Shown here: in pieces, positions 19,776 to 29,048 of the stretch
Layout: each line of letters begins with the position of its first letter
Numbering within the stretch: the stretch's first letter is position 1
Assembly: GCF_000429785.1 (NCBI RefSeq)
Contig: NZ_AUCN01000009.1
Span: 1-64,000 of the forward strand
Length of the DNA: 64,000 nt
Direction: 5' to 3'
DNA from: Chitinibacter tainanensis DSM 15459
GTDB lineage: Bacteria > Pseudomonadota > Gammaproteobacteria > Burkholderiales > Chitinibacteraceae
Translations under genes and position numbers: made by a program
Notes under the pieces: model-generated
The model's input: the letters and a program-made list of their open reading frames with translations, nothing else
Told to the model about the DNA's origin: nothing
The model's database searches: none

Positions 19776-21698
19776 ATGGGCAAAATTATTGGTATTGACC
19801 TGGGTACAACCAACAGCTGTGTGGCCGTAATCGAAAATGGCCAGACCAAAGTAATCGAAAACGCCGAAGGCGCGCGCACTACGCCATCGATCATCGCTTA
19901 TCAGGAAGATGGCGAGATTCTGGTGGGTGCTCCTGCCAAACGCCAAGCGGTGACTAACCCGAAAAACACGCTGTACGCGGTAAAACGTCTGATCGGTCGT
20001 CGCTTCGAAGACAAAGAAGTGCAAAAAGACATCGATCTGATGCCTTTCTCAATCATCAAAGCCGACAACGGCGATGCTTGGGTTTCGGTGCGCGATAAAA
20101 AAATGGCACCACCGCAAATCTCTGCGGAAGTGCTGCGCAAAATGAAAAAAACCGCCGAAGATTACTTGGGCGAAGAAGTGACCGAAGCGGTGATTACCGT
20201 TCCGGCCTACTTTAACGATAGCCAACGTCAAGCCACCAAAGACGCCGGCCGCATCGCGGGTCTGGAAGTAAAACGGATCATCAACGAGCCAACCGCTGCT
20301 GCGCTGGCATTCGGCATGGACAAAATGGAAAAAGGCGATCGCAAGATCGCGGTCTATGACTTGGGCGGTGGTACGTTTGACGTGTCGATCATCGAGATTG
20401 CTGACGTTGATGGCGACAAACAATTCGAAGTGCTGGCCACCAACGGTGATACTTTCCTCGGTGGTGAAGACTTCGACCAACGTCTGATCGACTACATCAT
20501 TGCCGAGTTCAAGAAAGAGCAAGGCATCGATCTGAAAAACGACGTGATGGCACTGCAACGCCTGAAAGAAGCGGCCGAAAAAGCCAAGATCGAACTGTCT
20601 TCTAGCGCGCAGACCGAAATCAATCTGCCATACGTGACCATGGATGCAACCGGTCCAAAACACTTGGTGCTGAAAATCACCCGCGCCAAATTTGAATCTC
20701 TGGTTGAAGACCTGATCACCCGTTCGATCGAGCCATGCCGTATCGCCCTGAAAGATGCGGGCCTGAAAGCTAGCGACATCGATGATGTGATCTTGGTCGG
20801 CGGTCAAACCCGTATGCCAAAAGTAATGGACGCGGTGAAAGAGTTCTTCGGCAAAGAGCCACGCCGTGACGTGAATCCAGACGAAGCCGTTGCTGTGGGT
20901 GCAGCGATTCAAGGTGCGGTACTGGGCGGCGATCGTAAAGACGTCCTGCTGCTGGACGTGACGCCACTGTCACTGGGGATTGAAACCCTGGGCGGCGTGC
21001 TGACCAAGCTGATCCAGAAAAACACCACGATCCCGACTAAAGCGTCACAAACCTTCTCGACCGCAGAAGACAACCAGAGCGCCGTGACCATTCACGTGCT
21101 GCAAGGTGAGCGTGAAAAAGCCTCGGCGAATAAATCGCTGGGTCAGTTCAACCTGGGTGATATTCCACCAGCGCCACGCGGTGTGCCACAGATTGAAGTA
21201 ACTTTCGACATCGATGCCAACGGTATCTTGCACGTGAGCGCGAAAGACAAAGCATCGGGCAAAGAAGCGAAGATCACCATTCAGGCTTCTTCAGGTCTGT
21301 CTGAAGCTGAAATTCAGGCCATGGTGAAAGACGCTGAGCTGAATGCGGAAGAAGACAAAAAACTGGCTGAGCTGGTGCAAGCCCGCAATGCAGGCGAAGG
21401 CATGATTCACCAAGTGAAGAAAATGCTGTCTGAAGCCGGCGATAAAGTGACTGCTGACGAAAAAGTGGAAATCGAAGCCGCCATCACTGCGCTGGAAGGC
21501 GTGGTAAAAGGTGACGACAAAGCGGACATCGAAGCGAAAACCGAAGCGCTGATGAAAGCCAGCCACAAAGTCGCGGAGAAAATGTACGCCGAGCAAGCAG
21601 GTGCGCAAGCCGGTGCCGAAGGCGCACAAGCCGCGGGCGATAGCAAAGACGACGGCAACGTGGTTGACGCCGAATTCACCGAAGTGAAAGACAAGTAA
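19776..21698 (+). CDS. dnaK: Chaperone DnaK (Hsp70)
   Basis: This 640-residue Hsp70 has an N-terminal ATPase domain (GIDLGTTNS at the N-terminus, [23 protein letters not shown]), the substrate-binding beta domain and a helical lid. The Gly/Ala-rich linker is followed by the EEVD-like bacterial end [10 protein letters not shown]. The ATG at 19776 is preceded by AAGGAAAG and gives the standard N-terminus [10 protein letters not shown]; the open frame extends to 19707. It works with GrpE (upstream) and DnaJ (downstream). Confidence 0.99.
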   Translation: MGKIIGIDLGTTNSCVAVIENGQTKVIENAEGARTTPSIIAYQEDGEILVGAPAKRQAVTNPKNTLYAVKRLIGRRFEDKEVQKDIDLMPFSIIKADNGDAWVSVRDKKMAPPQISAEVLRKMKKTAEDYLGEEVTEAVITVPAYFNDSQRQATKDAGRIAGLEVKRIINEPTAAALAFGMDKMEKGDRKIAVYDLGGGTFDVSIIEIADVDGDKQFEVLATNGDTFLGGEDFDQRLIDYIIAEFKKEQGIDLKNDVMALQRLKEAAEKAKIELSSSAQTEINLPYVTMDATGPKHLVLKITRAKFESLVEDLITRSIEPCRIALKDAGLKASDIDDVILVGGQTRMPKVMDAVKEFFGKEPRRDVNPDEAVAVGAAIQGAVLGGDRKDVLLLDVTPLSLGIETLGGVLTKLIQKNTTIPTKASQTFSTAEDNQSAVTIHVLQGEREKASANKSLGQFNLGDIPPAPRGVPQIEVTFDIDANGILHVSAKDKASGKEAKITIQASSGLSEAEIQAMVKDAELNAEEDKKLAELVQARNAGEGMIHQVKKMLSEAGDKVTADEKVEIEAAITALEGVVKGDDKADIEAKTEALMKASHKVAEKMYAEQAGAQAGAEGAQAAGDSKDDGNVVDAEFTEVKDK

Positions 21699-21711
21699 TT
21701 AACCGCTCAGG

Positions 21712-21751
21712 GGCACAGAACCGGCACGCAGGTGCCGGGCTGTGCCTTTTT
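21712..21751 (+). terminator. Hairpin with T-run between dnaK and dnaJ
   Basis: GGCACAG/CTGTGCC encloses an inner CCGGCAC/GTGCCGG stem and is followed by TTTTT. It probably attenuates read-through so that dnaJ is made at lower level than dnaK. Confidence 0.8.
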
Positions 21752-21770
21752 GTTTCTTTAGGTGAACAGC

Positions 21771-22889
21771 ATGGCAAAGAAAGATTTTTATGACATCCTG
21801 GGCGTAAATCGTGACGCCTCGGATGATGAAATCAAAAAGGCATACCGCAAGCTGGCGATGAAATACCATCCGGACCGCAATCCGGACAGCAAAGATGCCG
21901 AAGAGAAATTCAAGGAAGCCAAAGAAGCCTACGAGATTCTCTCTGATAGCCAGAAACGGGCAGCCTACGATCAATACGGCCACGCCGGGGTCGACCCACA
22001 GGCCGGCATGGGCGGTGGCGGCTTTGGTGGCGGTGGCTTTGGCGATTTCGCCGACATTTTTGGCGATATTTTCGGTGGTGGTCGTGGCGGTCGCAGTAAT
22101 GTCTACCGTGGCGCTGATCTGCGCTACAACATGGAAATCACGCTGGAAGAAGCGGCGCGTGGGGTAGAAAAGCAGATCAAGATTCCATCGCACGAAGAGT
22201 GTGATAGCTGTCACGGCACGGGCGCCAAGCCAGGTACCGAGGCCAAAACCTGCCACACGTGTAATGGCCACGGCCAGGTGCGCGTGGCGCAAGGCTTCTT
22301 TAGCCTGCAGCAGACCTGCCCAACGTGTCATGGCACGGGTAAATACATTCCGGATCCTTGCCGTAAATGTAACGGCACTGGCCGCGTTTCCACCCACAAA
22401 ACGCTGGCGGTGAAAATCCCGGCCGGGGTGGACGAGGGCGATCGCATTCGCCTGTCGGGCGAGGGCGAGCCGGGTGTGAATGGCGGGCCACCGGGTGATC
22501 TGTACGTCGTTACACACATCAAGCAGCACGCGGTGTTCGAGCGCGAAGGCAACGATCTGCATTGCGAAATGCCGATTAGCTTTGCCTGCGCGGCGTTAGG
22601 CGGCGAAATCGAAATCCCAACGCTGTCGGGCAAAGCGCGCATCACCATTCCGGCCGAAACGCAAACCGGGCAAGTATTCCGTCTGCGTGGCAAAGGGATC
22701 AAAGGTGTGCGCAGTGCGATTACCGGCGATTTGATGTGCCACGTGGTGGTGGAAACCCCAGTGAAACTCACTGGCCGCCAGAAAGAGCTGCTCAAAGAGT
22801 TTGAAGAAATCAGCCAGGGTGATTCGGATAAACACAATCCGCGCGCCAAATCTTTTATGGATAAGGTAAAAGATTTCTTCGCTTCTTGA
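21771..22889 (+). CDS. dnaJ: Chaperone DnaJ (Hsp40, type I)
   Basis: This 372-residue type I Hsp40 stimulates DnaK ATPase and delivers substrates. It has a J domain with HPD at 33-35, a Gly/Phe-rich linker (about 75-110), four CxxCxGxG zinc motifs ([32 protein letters not shown]) and a C-terminal substrate-binding region. AGGTG before the ATG at 21771 supports this start. No separate promoter is obvious, so expression probably depends on read-through from dnaK. Confidence 0.98.
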   Translation: MAKKDFYDILGVNRDASDDEIKKAYRKLAMKYHPDRNPDSKDAEEKFKEAKEAYEILSDSQKRAAYDQYGHAGVDPQAGMGGGGFGGGGFGDFADIFGDIFGGGRGGRSNVYRGADLRYNMEITLEEAARGVEKQIKIPSHEECDSCHGTGAKPGTEAKTCHTCNGHGQVRVAQGFFSLQQTCPTCHGTGKYIPDPCRKCNGTGRVSTHKTLAVKIPAGVDEGDRIRLSGEGEPGVNGGPPGDLYVVTHIKQHAVFEREGNDLHCEMPISFACAALGGEIEIPTLSGKARITIPAETQTGQVFRLRGKGIKGVRSAITGDLMCHVVVETPVKLTGRQKELLKEFEEISQGDSDKHNPRAKSFMDKVKDFFAS

Positions 22890-22891
22890 TA

Positions 22892-22957
22892 GGGTATTGC
22901 CCTGCGGGTATTTTATTTAATACTTTGCAGGGTAATACGGCTGGTGGGTATCTACCC
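22892..22957. repeat. GGGTAT-family palindromic element after dnaJ
   Basis: GTATTGCCCTGC (22894-22905) pairs with GCAGGGTAATAC (22927-22938) with one mismatch, around an AT-rich loop, followed by GGCTGGTGGGTATC. It begins 3 bases after the dnaJ stop. A separate terminator follows it. Confidence 0.75.
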
Positions 22958-22966
22958 ACTAGCAAG

Positions 22967-22998
22967 AAAAAAGGCCATTCGCAAGAATGGCCTTTTTG
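22967..22998. terminator. Bidirectional terminator between dnaJ and the binding-protein gene
   Basis: AAAAAAGGCCATTC-GCAA-GAATGGCCTTTTTG forms a hairpin with A- and T-runs on its two sides. Confidence 0.88.
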
Positions 22999-23012
22999 TT
23001 GAGCACGTGGCG

Positions 23013-24170
23013 TTAGCGGGTGAGCGCACCCGTCGGTGAAATCATGGTCAGCTCACCAAAATTGGAGCCATTGCGTTTGTTGCCGGTGTAATCGACCACA
23101 AAGCCACCCAGATCATAGCGATTGAGCGAGCCAAGTGCATTGTAAACGGCTGTTCGTGTCGGTGATTTGCCGGCGCGTTTCAGTGCTTCCACGATAATCC
23201 GCGCAGAAATATAGCCTTCCAGCATCGCATAGCTTGGGTATTTAGAAATCGCGGCCAGCGATTCTTTCTTACCCGACATACCCGAGCCTAGCTCGGCGTA
23301 CACATCATCCTGAAATTCTTGCACGATGCGCGCACGGGTGTTGTAAGGGTAGGGCAGCACCTGGCTGATACCGAGGCCGTGGGCTGTCCGCTTACCAATC
23401 TGTTTACTGATGTCTTCAAACTGCACGGCTGAGAAGGCGTACAGCTGCGAGGTGCCGCCGTTGTTTTTGTAATTTTCCACAAAGGTGGCCGCTGGCTTGG
23501 TATGCGCCACCAGAATCACCACTTCGGGATTAACTTTGGCCAGATCTTTGGCCGCTTTGCTGGTGTCGCCACTGGCGCGGTCATACCAGGCTTCGGCTTG
23601 CAGTTTCAGCTGTTTTTTGGCCAGCGCCGCTTTCAGTGCGGCTACGCCTGATTCACCAAAACCATCTTTTTGCGCCAGTACGCCAAACTTGGTAATCCCC
23701 AGGTTTTCGGTCAAGAGCTTCACAATCCGCTCGGCTTCCTGGTTAAAGCCGGCGCGCGTGTGAAAGAGATACGGGCTGCCAGGGCTGCGCAAAAACTCGG
23801 CCCCGCTGTGTACGCCCACCAAAGGAATCCCGGCGTTTTCTAGGGTTTTGGCTTTTATCAGTGCATTGACATTATCAGTGCCGTGGTAGGAAATCAGCGC
23901 TACGGCATTTTCTTTGTCGATGAAATCTTGGGTGTTTTGCAACGTGCGTTTCGGATCATCCCCATCATCGCGGACCAGATGATTAATCTGTTCGCCATTG
24001 ACGCCGCCACGGCCATTTACCTGGTTAAAGTAAATTGAAGCACCCAGTGCCAAGGCCTTGCCGGTCTCGCCGGCGATCCCGGTGGTGGGTACAGACTGGC
24101 CAATATTGATATCGGCTTGAGCGCCGCTAGCCAGGGCCAGACTTGCCGCAATAATGAGTTTTTTTAACAC
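23013..24170 (-). CDS. ABC transporter periplasmic binding protein, LivJ/branched-chain amino acid type
   Basis: This 385-residue type I periplasmic binding protein has an N-terminal signal peptide (KKLIIAASLALASGAQA) and the family features INIGQSVPTTGIAGETGKALALGASIYFNQVNGRGGVNG and VALISYHGTDN. The family binds branched-chain amino acids, amides or aromatic acids for an ABC importer. The start is placed at a GTG (24170) because the only good ribosome site, AGGGGAG, lies inside the frame that would begin at the ATG 24191. No permease or ATPase genes are adjacent, so it is an orphan binding protein; the ligand is unknown. Confidence 0.87.
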   Translation of the reverse strand: MLKKLIIAASLALASGAQADINIGQSVPTTGIAGETGKALALGASIYFNQVNGRGGVNGEQINHLVRDDGDDPKRTLQNTQDFIDKENAVALISYHGTDNVNALIKAKTLENAGIPLVGVHSGAEFLRSPGSPYLFHTRAGFNQEAERIVKLLTENLGITKFGVLAQKDGFGESGVAALKAALAKKQLKLQAEAWYDRASGDTSKAAKDLAKVNPEVVILVAHTKPAATFVENYKNNGGTSQLYAFSAVQFEDISKQIGKRTAHGLGISQVLPYPYNTRARIVQEFQDDVYAELGSGMSGKKESLAAISKYPSYAMLEGYISARIIVEALKRAGKSPTRTAVYNALGSLNRYDLGGFVVDYTGNKRNGSNFGELTMISPTGALTR

Positions 24171-24210
24171 GATGCACGCTCCCCTTTGCATGTGAATCTA
24201 TGCGGCTCAT

Positions 24211-24239
24211 CTTAAATTAATGTGGGCTGGTGGTATAGT
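24211..24239 (+). promoter_or_regulatory. Candidate promoter of coaD
   Basis: CTTAAA (24211-24216), 17 bases, then TATAGT (24234-24239) preceded by TGG as an extended -10. It ends 28 bases before the coaD start. Confidence 0.45.
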
Positions 24240-24267
24240 GTTGGCTGAATTTCGCGGAGATTTTGCA

Positions 24268-24765
24268 ATGCGCGTAGGCGTTTATGCCGGCAGTTTCGAT
24301 CCAGTGACCAAGGGTCATTTGTGGATGATTGAACGTGGGGTGCAATTATTTGATGAAATGATCGTCGCGATTGGTGAAAATCCCGACAAAAAATACACCT
24401 TCAGCCTCGAAGAGCGCCTGTCGATGTTGCGTGAAACCACCAATGGGATTGCCAATCTGCGGGTTGAGGTATTTCAGAATCGTTTTCTGGTGGATTACGC
24501 CCGCGAGCAGGGCGCGCAATTTATTTTGCGCGGTATTCGCGAAGCAGCCGATTACGAATTCGAGCGGAAAATGCGTTACGTCAATGCCGATTTGGCGCCG
24601 CACATTGATACTATCTTTTTAATGCCACCGCGCGAGATCGCGGAAATCAGCTCGACCATGGTCAAGGGCCTTGTAGGCCCGCAGGGCTGGGAAAGTGTGG
24701 TGAAACAATATGTGCCTGACCCGGTGTTTATGCGCCTTTTGCATGGCCTCAAAGTCGGGCAGTAA
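24268..24765 (+). CDS. coaD: Phosphopantetheine adenylyltransferase
   Basis: This 165-residue enzyme joins ATP to 4'-phosphopantetheine to give dephospho-CoA. The nucleotidyltransferase motifs [11 protein letters not shown] (TxGH) and [10 protein letters not shown] (ISSTxV) are intact, and length is typical (about 160). GCGGAGA precedes the ATG at 24268. purT follows after 68 bases on the same strand and may be co-transcribed. Confidence 0.97.
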   Translation: MRVGVYAGSFDPVTKGHLWMIERGVQLFDEMIVAIGENPDKKYTFSLEERLSMLRETTNGIANLRVEVFQNRFLVDYAREQGAQFILRGIREAADYEFERKMRYVNADLAPHIDTIFLMPPREIAEISSTMVKGLVGPQGWESVVKQYVPDPVFMRLLHGLKVGQ

Positions 24766-24833
24766 TCTGAATTGAATATCGACTGGGCTGCCTGCGGGTG
24801 GCCCTTATTGTCGCTGGAATAAGGAAAAACGCT

Positions 24834-26048
24834 ATGCGTATCGGTACGCCATTGAGCCCGTCGGCCGTCAAAGTGATGTTGTTGGGCTGCGGTGAGCTGG
24901 GCAAAGAAGTCATTATCGCCTTGCAGCGCTTAGGGGTCGAAGTGATCGGAGTGGATCGCTATCCCAATGCGCCGGGCATGCAAGTCGCCCATCGCAGCCA
25001 CGTCATTGATATGAGCGACGCTCAAGCTTTGCGCGCGTTGGTGGAAGCCGAGCGTCCGCATCTGATCGTGCCGGAAATCGAGGCGATCGCCACTGATGAG
25101 CTGGTACGCATTGAGGCCGATGGCTTGGCGACGGTTATCCCGACTGCGCGGGCCACACAGCTCACCATGAACCGCGAAGGTATTCGCCGGCTGGCGGCAG
25201 AAGAGCTGGGCTTGGCCACTTCGCCTTATCGCTTTGCCAGCTCACTGGCCGAGTTGCAAGCCGCGTGTGCCGAGATTGGGTTTCCGTGCTTAGTCAAACC
25301 AGTGATGTCTTCGTCGGGCAAAGGCCAATCGCTGCTTAAATCGGCCGCCGATGTCGAGACCGCTTGGCAATACGCGCAAGCTGGTAGCCGTGTGGATCAC
25401 GGCCGGGTGATTGTGGAAGGCTTTATCGATTTTGAATATGAAATCACCCTGCTCACCGTGCGCTCACAAGGCGAAGACAACGACATCCTGACTTCATTCT
25501 GCGCGCCGGTCGGCCATGTGCAGGTGAAGGGCGATTATGTTGAAAGCTGGCAGCCGCAGCGCATGAATCCGCTGGCCCTGCAGCGTGCGCAAGAAATGGC
25601 ACGCAAAATCACCACCGCGCTGGGCGGCCGTGGTTTGTTTGGGGTTGAGCTGTTTGTGAAAGGCGATGAAGTTTGGTTCTCGGAAGTGAGCCCACGTCCG
25701 CACGATACGGGCCTCGTTACCTTGATGAGCCAGTACTTTTCCGAATTCGAGCTGCATGCCCGCGCGATTTTGGGCTTGCCCGTGGATGTGAGCCAACGCG
25801 AGCCAGCGGCCAGCGCCGTGATTTATGGCCGGATGGAGGAAAGCGGCATCGCTTTTGATGGGGTGGCAGCAGCGCTGGCGGTACCGCGCAGCGATTTGCG
25901 CCTGTTTGGTAAGCCCGAAGCCTTCGAGCGCCGCCGCATGGGCGTGGCGCTGGCGGCTGGTTCGGATACCGATGTGGCGCGCGATCGCGCCAAGCTGGCG
26001 GCCGGGCTCGTGCAGCCGGTGTCGATGGCGGATGAGCCTACGGCCTAA
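24834..26048 (+). CDS. purT: Formate-dependent phosphoribosylglycinamide formyltransferase (GAR transformylase 2)
   Basis: This 404-residue ATP-grasp enzyme makes formyl-GAR from GAR, formate and ATP, a folate-independent form of step three of purine synthesis. The N-terminal Rossmann-like segment ([21 protein letters not shown]), the central ATP-grasp ([43 protein letters not shown]) and the C-terminal domain are all present. AAGGAAAA precedes the ATG at 24834. With purL in the same window it shows de novo purine synthesis genes scattered rather than in one operon. Confidence 0.97.
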   Translation: MRIGTPLSPSAVKVMLLGCGELGKEVIIALQRLGVEVIGVDRYPNAPGMQVAHRSHVIDMSDAQALRALVEAERPHLIVPEIEAIATDELVRIEADGLATVIPTARATQLTMNREGIRRLAAEELGLATSPYRFASSLAELQAACAEIGFPCLVKPVMSSSGKGQSLLKSAADVETAWQYAQAGSRVDHGRVIVEGFIDFEYEITLLTVRSQGEDNDILTSFCAPVGHVQVKGDYVESWQPQRMNPLALQRAQEMARKITTALGGRGLFGVELFVKGDEVWFSEVSPRPHDTGLVTLMSQYFSEFELHARAILGLPVDVSQREPAASAVIYGRMEESGIAFDGVAAALAVPRSDLRLFGKPEAFERRRMGVALAAGSDTDVARDRAKLAAGLVQPVSMADEPTA

Positions 26049-26067
26049 AGGCCGATTTGCGCAGCGA

Positions 26068-26098
26068 AACAGCCCGGCTAGCCCGGGCTGTTGCATTT
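26068..26098 (+). terminator. Terminator after purT
   Basis: AACAGCCCGG and CCGGGCTGTT pair around a short loop, followed by GCATTTT. Confidence 0.75.
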
Positions 26099-26165
26099 TC
26101 CCCGCCAGTGCACGCGGGCAGCTGTTAAACTGCGGCCTTATATAGTTTGCAGTGCACATACCATC

Positions 26166-27101
26166 ATGGATCTCGCCAGTTATCGTAATCGTTTAAACAA
26201 AAATGCCCGCCATTGGGGCAAATGGGCCCGCCGGCAAGGGCTGCAGTGCTATCGCATTTATGATCGCGATGTGCCTGAGTTTCCGATGATTGTGGATGTG
26301 TATGGCGATCGCGTGCACCTGCAGGAATTCGATACCGGCTGGGTTGAGAGCGACGAAGATTATTCAACGTGGATCGACCAGATCCACGCCGCCACTGCCG
26401 AAGTGCTGGAAGTGCCGCTGGAACATGTGGCACTGAAAATCCGTAAACGGATGAAAGGCCTCACCCAGTACGAAAAGCAGGAAGACGCAGGCGAGTTTTT
26501 TGTGGTGGAAGAAAACGGCCTTAAATTCGAGGTAAATCTCGAAGCCTATCTCGATACCGGCCTGTTTCTTGATCACCGCAATACGCGCAAACGCGTCATG
26601 GGGGAGGCGGCAGGTAAACGCTTTTTAAATCTCTTTAGCTATACCGGCGCCTTTAGTGTTTACGCCGCGGCGGGCGGTGCGGCGAGCACCACCACGGTAG
26701 ATTTATCCAATACTTATCTGGATTGGGCGGGGCGCAATTTTGCCTTGAATGGCATGGACCCAACCGTGCATCAGCGCGTGCGCGCCGATGTGTTCGAGTT
26801 TTTGCGCGAAGCCACCTGCAGCCCGCAGCGCTACGATCTGATCGTGATGGACCCGCCGAGCTTTTCCAATTCGAAAAAAATGCTGGGCGTATTGGATGTG
26901 CAGCGCGATCACGCCTTTTTGATCGAAGCGTGTCTGTCGCTATTGGCGCCCAAAGGGGTGCTGTATTTCTCGAATAATCTGCGCAGTTTCGAGCTGGACC
27001 CCATGTTTGTTGGCCGCTGTGAAAATCTAACGGCGCAATCGGTGCCGGAAGATTTCCGCAACAAGCGGATTCACCAGTGTTTCCGTTTCGTTAAAGATTA
27101 A
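26166..27101 (+). CDS. RlmK-like class I SAM-dependent rRNA methyltransferase
   Basis: This 311-residue protein resembles the C-terminal (RlmK, 23S rRNA m7G2069) half of E. coli RlmKL along its whole length: NRLNKNARHWGKWARRQGLQCYRIYDRD at the start, then a PUA-like connector, then LFLDHRNTRKRV, FLNLFSYTGAFSVYAA (SAM site), VDLSNTYLDWAGRNF, IVMDPPSFSNSKK (catalytic DPPxFSNSK) and LYFSNNLRSFELD. It lacks the THUMP/RlmL half, so it is a stand-alone RlmK. The ATG at 26166 matches the family N-terminus. The exact target is inferred from homology. It lies between purT and the nuclease gene on the same strand. Confidence 0.88.
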   Translation: MDLASYRNRLNKNARHWGKWARRQGLQCYRIYDRDVPEFPMIVDVYGDRVHLQEFDTGWVESDEDYSTWIDQIHAATAEVLEVPLEHVALKIRKRMKGLTQYEKQEDAGEFFVVEENGLKFEVNLEAYLDTGLFLDHRNTRKRVMGEAAGKRFLNLFSYTGAFSVYAAAGGAASTTTVDLSNTYLDWAGRNFALNGMDPTVHQRVRADVFEFLREATCSPQRYDLIVMDPPSFSNSKKMLGVLDVQRDHAFLIEACLSLLAPKGVLYFSNNLRSFELDPMFVGRCENLTAQSVPEDFRNKRIHQCFRFVKD

Positions 27102-27148
27102 AGGCCGCTGGCTGGCCGCGTGGCCTGCCATGCTGGATGGAACGTCGC

Positions 27149-28600
27149 ATGTCTCACCCGATTTATCCGGCCCCGCTGGTGCTGCTGGATCTGGAAACCA
27201 CTGGCGCCAAGCCGGCGGTCGATCGCATTACCGAAATTGGGCTCTTGCAGCTCGATACCGATGGGGGTATTGAGCGCTGGAGCTCATTGGTAAACCCTGA
27301 GCAGCCGATACCCCAGTTTATTCAGCAGCTCACCGGGATTGATGATGCCATGGTGCGCGATGCGCCCCGCTTCGCCGCGGTGGCGAGCGAGCTGTTGGCC
27401 AAGCTGCAGGGGCGGATTTTTGTCGCGCACAATGCCCGCTTTGATTACACCTTTTTGCGCAATGAATTCCAGCGCCTGGGGCTGCCGTTTCGGGCCAAAG
27501 TGCTGTGCACCGTGCAGCTCTCGCGCAAGCTTTACCCCGATGAATTCAAGCACAGCCTGGATGCACTGATCGCCCGTCATGGCCTGCAATACAACGGCGA
27601 GCGGCATCGCGCGCTGACCGATGCCGAGCTGGTGCAGCAGTTTTTAAGTGCCGCGGTGGTCGAGCTGGGCGCGGCGCGGGTGCAGCAAGCGATTGATGAG
27701 TTGATTCGCCCGCTGGCCTTGCCGCCGCAGCTGGACGAAAGCCAGGTGGATGATCTGCCCGATACCGCCGGCGTGTATCTATTTTATGGCGCCAACGATG
27801 TGCCGCTGTATGTTGGCGCGGCGAGTAATCTGCGTCGGCGGATTTTGCAGCATTTTGGCAAAAAGGCCACCGATGGGCAGGCCGCCCAGCTGGCAGCGGC
27901 CTTGCAGCGGATCGATTGGATCGAAACCAGCGGCGAGCTGGGCGCTAGCCTGCGCGAACAGCGCTTATTGCGCGAGCTCAAGCCCCGCTTTAATCCCGGG
28001 GCGCGGCAAAAAGCCGATCAAACGCAGGTGGTGTGGTCGCTCACGCTCAATCCAGCTCAGCCAGAGGCGCCGCTGCAGCCCCAGCTGATCACGCTGGGCG
28101 AATTGCGCAGCCCGCATGGCGAGCTGTTTGGCCCGTTCCGCGGGGCACGCGAGGCGCAAAATATCCTCAATCGCATCGCCAAAGGGCAGGGTTTGTGCCG
28201 ACAGCTGCTGGGGCTGGAAAAACCGCGCAAAGGCAATGAGGTAAGCCCGTGTTCGGCATTAAGCACCGGTGATTGCCGTGGCGGCTGTGTGGGGCGCGAA
28301 CCGGTGAGCCTGCACAATGCCCGCTTGCTGGCCGCGCTGGCCAAACACAAAGTCACGCCGTGGCCGTATGGCGGGCCGATTTTGCTGGCCGAAGGCCCGA
28401 GCTGGGCGCCGGTATGGCAGGTCTTGGATCAGTGGGTATACCTGGGTGAAGTATCAAGCCAGGGTCAATTGGATGAGCTGCTTGCAGCGCCATACCCCGC
28501 TTATGATCTGGATATGTCCAAACAGATTCGTGCCTTGCTACGCAAGCCACTGGCGCTGACGGTGTATCAGCCCGGGATGCAGCTACCGCTGGCAGAATAA
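27149..28600 (+). CDS. DnaQ-like 3'-5' exonuclease fused to a GIY-YIG (UvrC/Cho-like) endonuclease domain
   Basis: This 483-residue protein has two nuclease domains. The N-terminal domain (about 8-175) is a DEDDh exonuclease of the DNA polymerase III epsilon type: LLDLETTG (ExoI), VAHNARFDYTFL (ExoII) and HRALTDAELVQQF (ExoIII). A GIY-YIG domain (about 205-285) reads AGVYLFYGANDVPLYVGAASNLRRRI with E-R-L residues downstream, similar to the UvrC and Cho incision domain. The C-terminal part contains two CxxG-type cysteine clusters (CSALSTGDCRGGC). Fusions of this kind are known and are suspected in DNA repair. The ATG at 27149 fits the exonuclease start; ATG 27137 is four codons upstream. Confidence 0.88.
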   Translation: MSHPIYPAPLVLLDLETTGAKPAVDRITEIGLLQLDTDGGIERWSSLVNPEQPIPQFIQQLTGIDDAMVRDAPRFAAVASELLAKLQGRIFVAHNARFDYTFLRNEFQRLGLPFRAKVLCTVQLSRKLYPDEFKHSLDALIARHGLQYNGERHRALTDAELVQQFLSAAVVELGAARVQQAIDELIRPLALPPQLDESQVDDLPDTAGVYLFYGANDVPLYVGAASNLRRRILQHFGKKATDGQAAQLAAALQRIDWIETSGELGASLREQRLLRELKPRFNPGARQKADQTQVVWSLTLNPAQPEAPLQPQLITLGELRSPHGELFGPFRGAREAQNILNRIAKGQGLCRQLLGLEKPRKGNEVSPCSALSTGDCRGGCVGREPVSLHNARLLAALAKHKVTPWPYGGPILLAEGPSWAPVWQVLDQWVYLGEVSSQGQLDELLAAPYPAYDLDMSKQIRALLRKPLALTVYQPGMQLPLAE

Positions 28601-28646
28601 ACCGCCTTGCGCTGAGTGCGGGGGCACTGCATCGTGCGCCTAGCGT

Positions 28647-28847
28647 TTAATGGGGGCGGTGCTCCGCCCGGCGCCAGCACGCCTGGGCGCTTTCATCCGG
28701 CCAGCAGGCCACTTGCGGCACGCTACGGGCATGATCAAACCAGCTATGCGTCCCCAGTGTTGGCGGCACCACCCATTGCGAGGCCAGGCTGGCTACGGCG
28801 GTGGTGGCGACCACGGCCGCCAGTAAGGCGATTTTTCGGCTGAGCAT
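28647..28847 (-). CDS. Small protein with N-terminal signal or membrane segment, function unknown
   Basis: This 66-residue protein has a hydrophobic segment at residues 4-24 (KIALLAAVVATTAVASLAS) after one Arg-Lys pair, then a polar part with two Cys (VACWPDESAQACWRR). AGGGG stands about 9 bases before the ATG, a good ribosome site. It is probably exported or membrane-anchored. I do not recognise it. A 75-codon plus-strand frame over the same bases has no such features. Confidence 0.5.
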   Translation of the reverse strand: MLSRKIALLAAVVATTAVASLASQWVVPPTLGTHSWFDHARSVPQVACWPDESAQACWRRAEHRPH

Positions 28848-28989
28848 ACGGGAAACCCCTAGTAGAGCGATTTAGGGTCTTAGTATCTGCTTTCGTGGTT
28901 TTGGTATCAACGTTCAGTTTGGTATCAGATGTGGCGGTGCAGTTCGGATCAGCAGGGGCTATTTATTGTCTTTCAGCTTTCGCTGGACG

Positions 28990-29022
28990 AAAAAAAGCCA
29001 GCTGGTAGACCAGCTGGCTTGG
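28990..29022 (-). terminator. Terminator of the PIG-L deacetylase gene
   Basis: On the minus strand AAGCCAGCTGGT pairs with ACCAGCTGGCTT and is followed by six more T. Confidence 0.85.
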
Positions 29023-29048
29023 GCGTTGCGTGCAGTGCAGGGTGGCGC

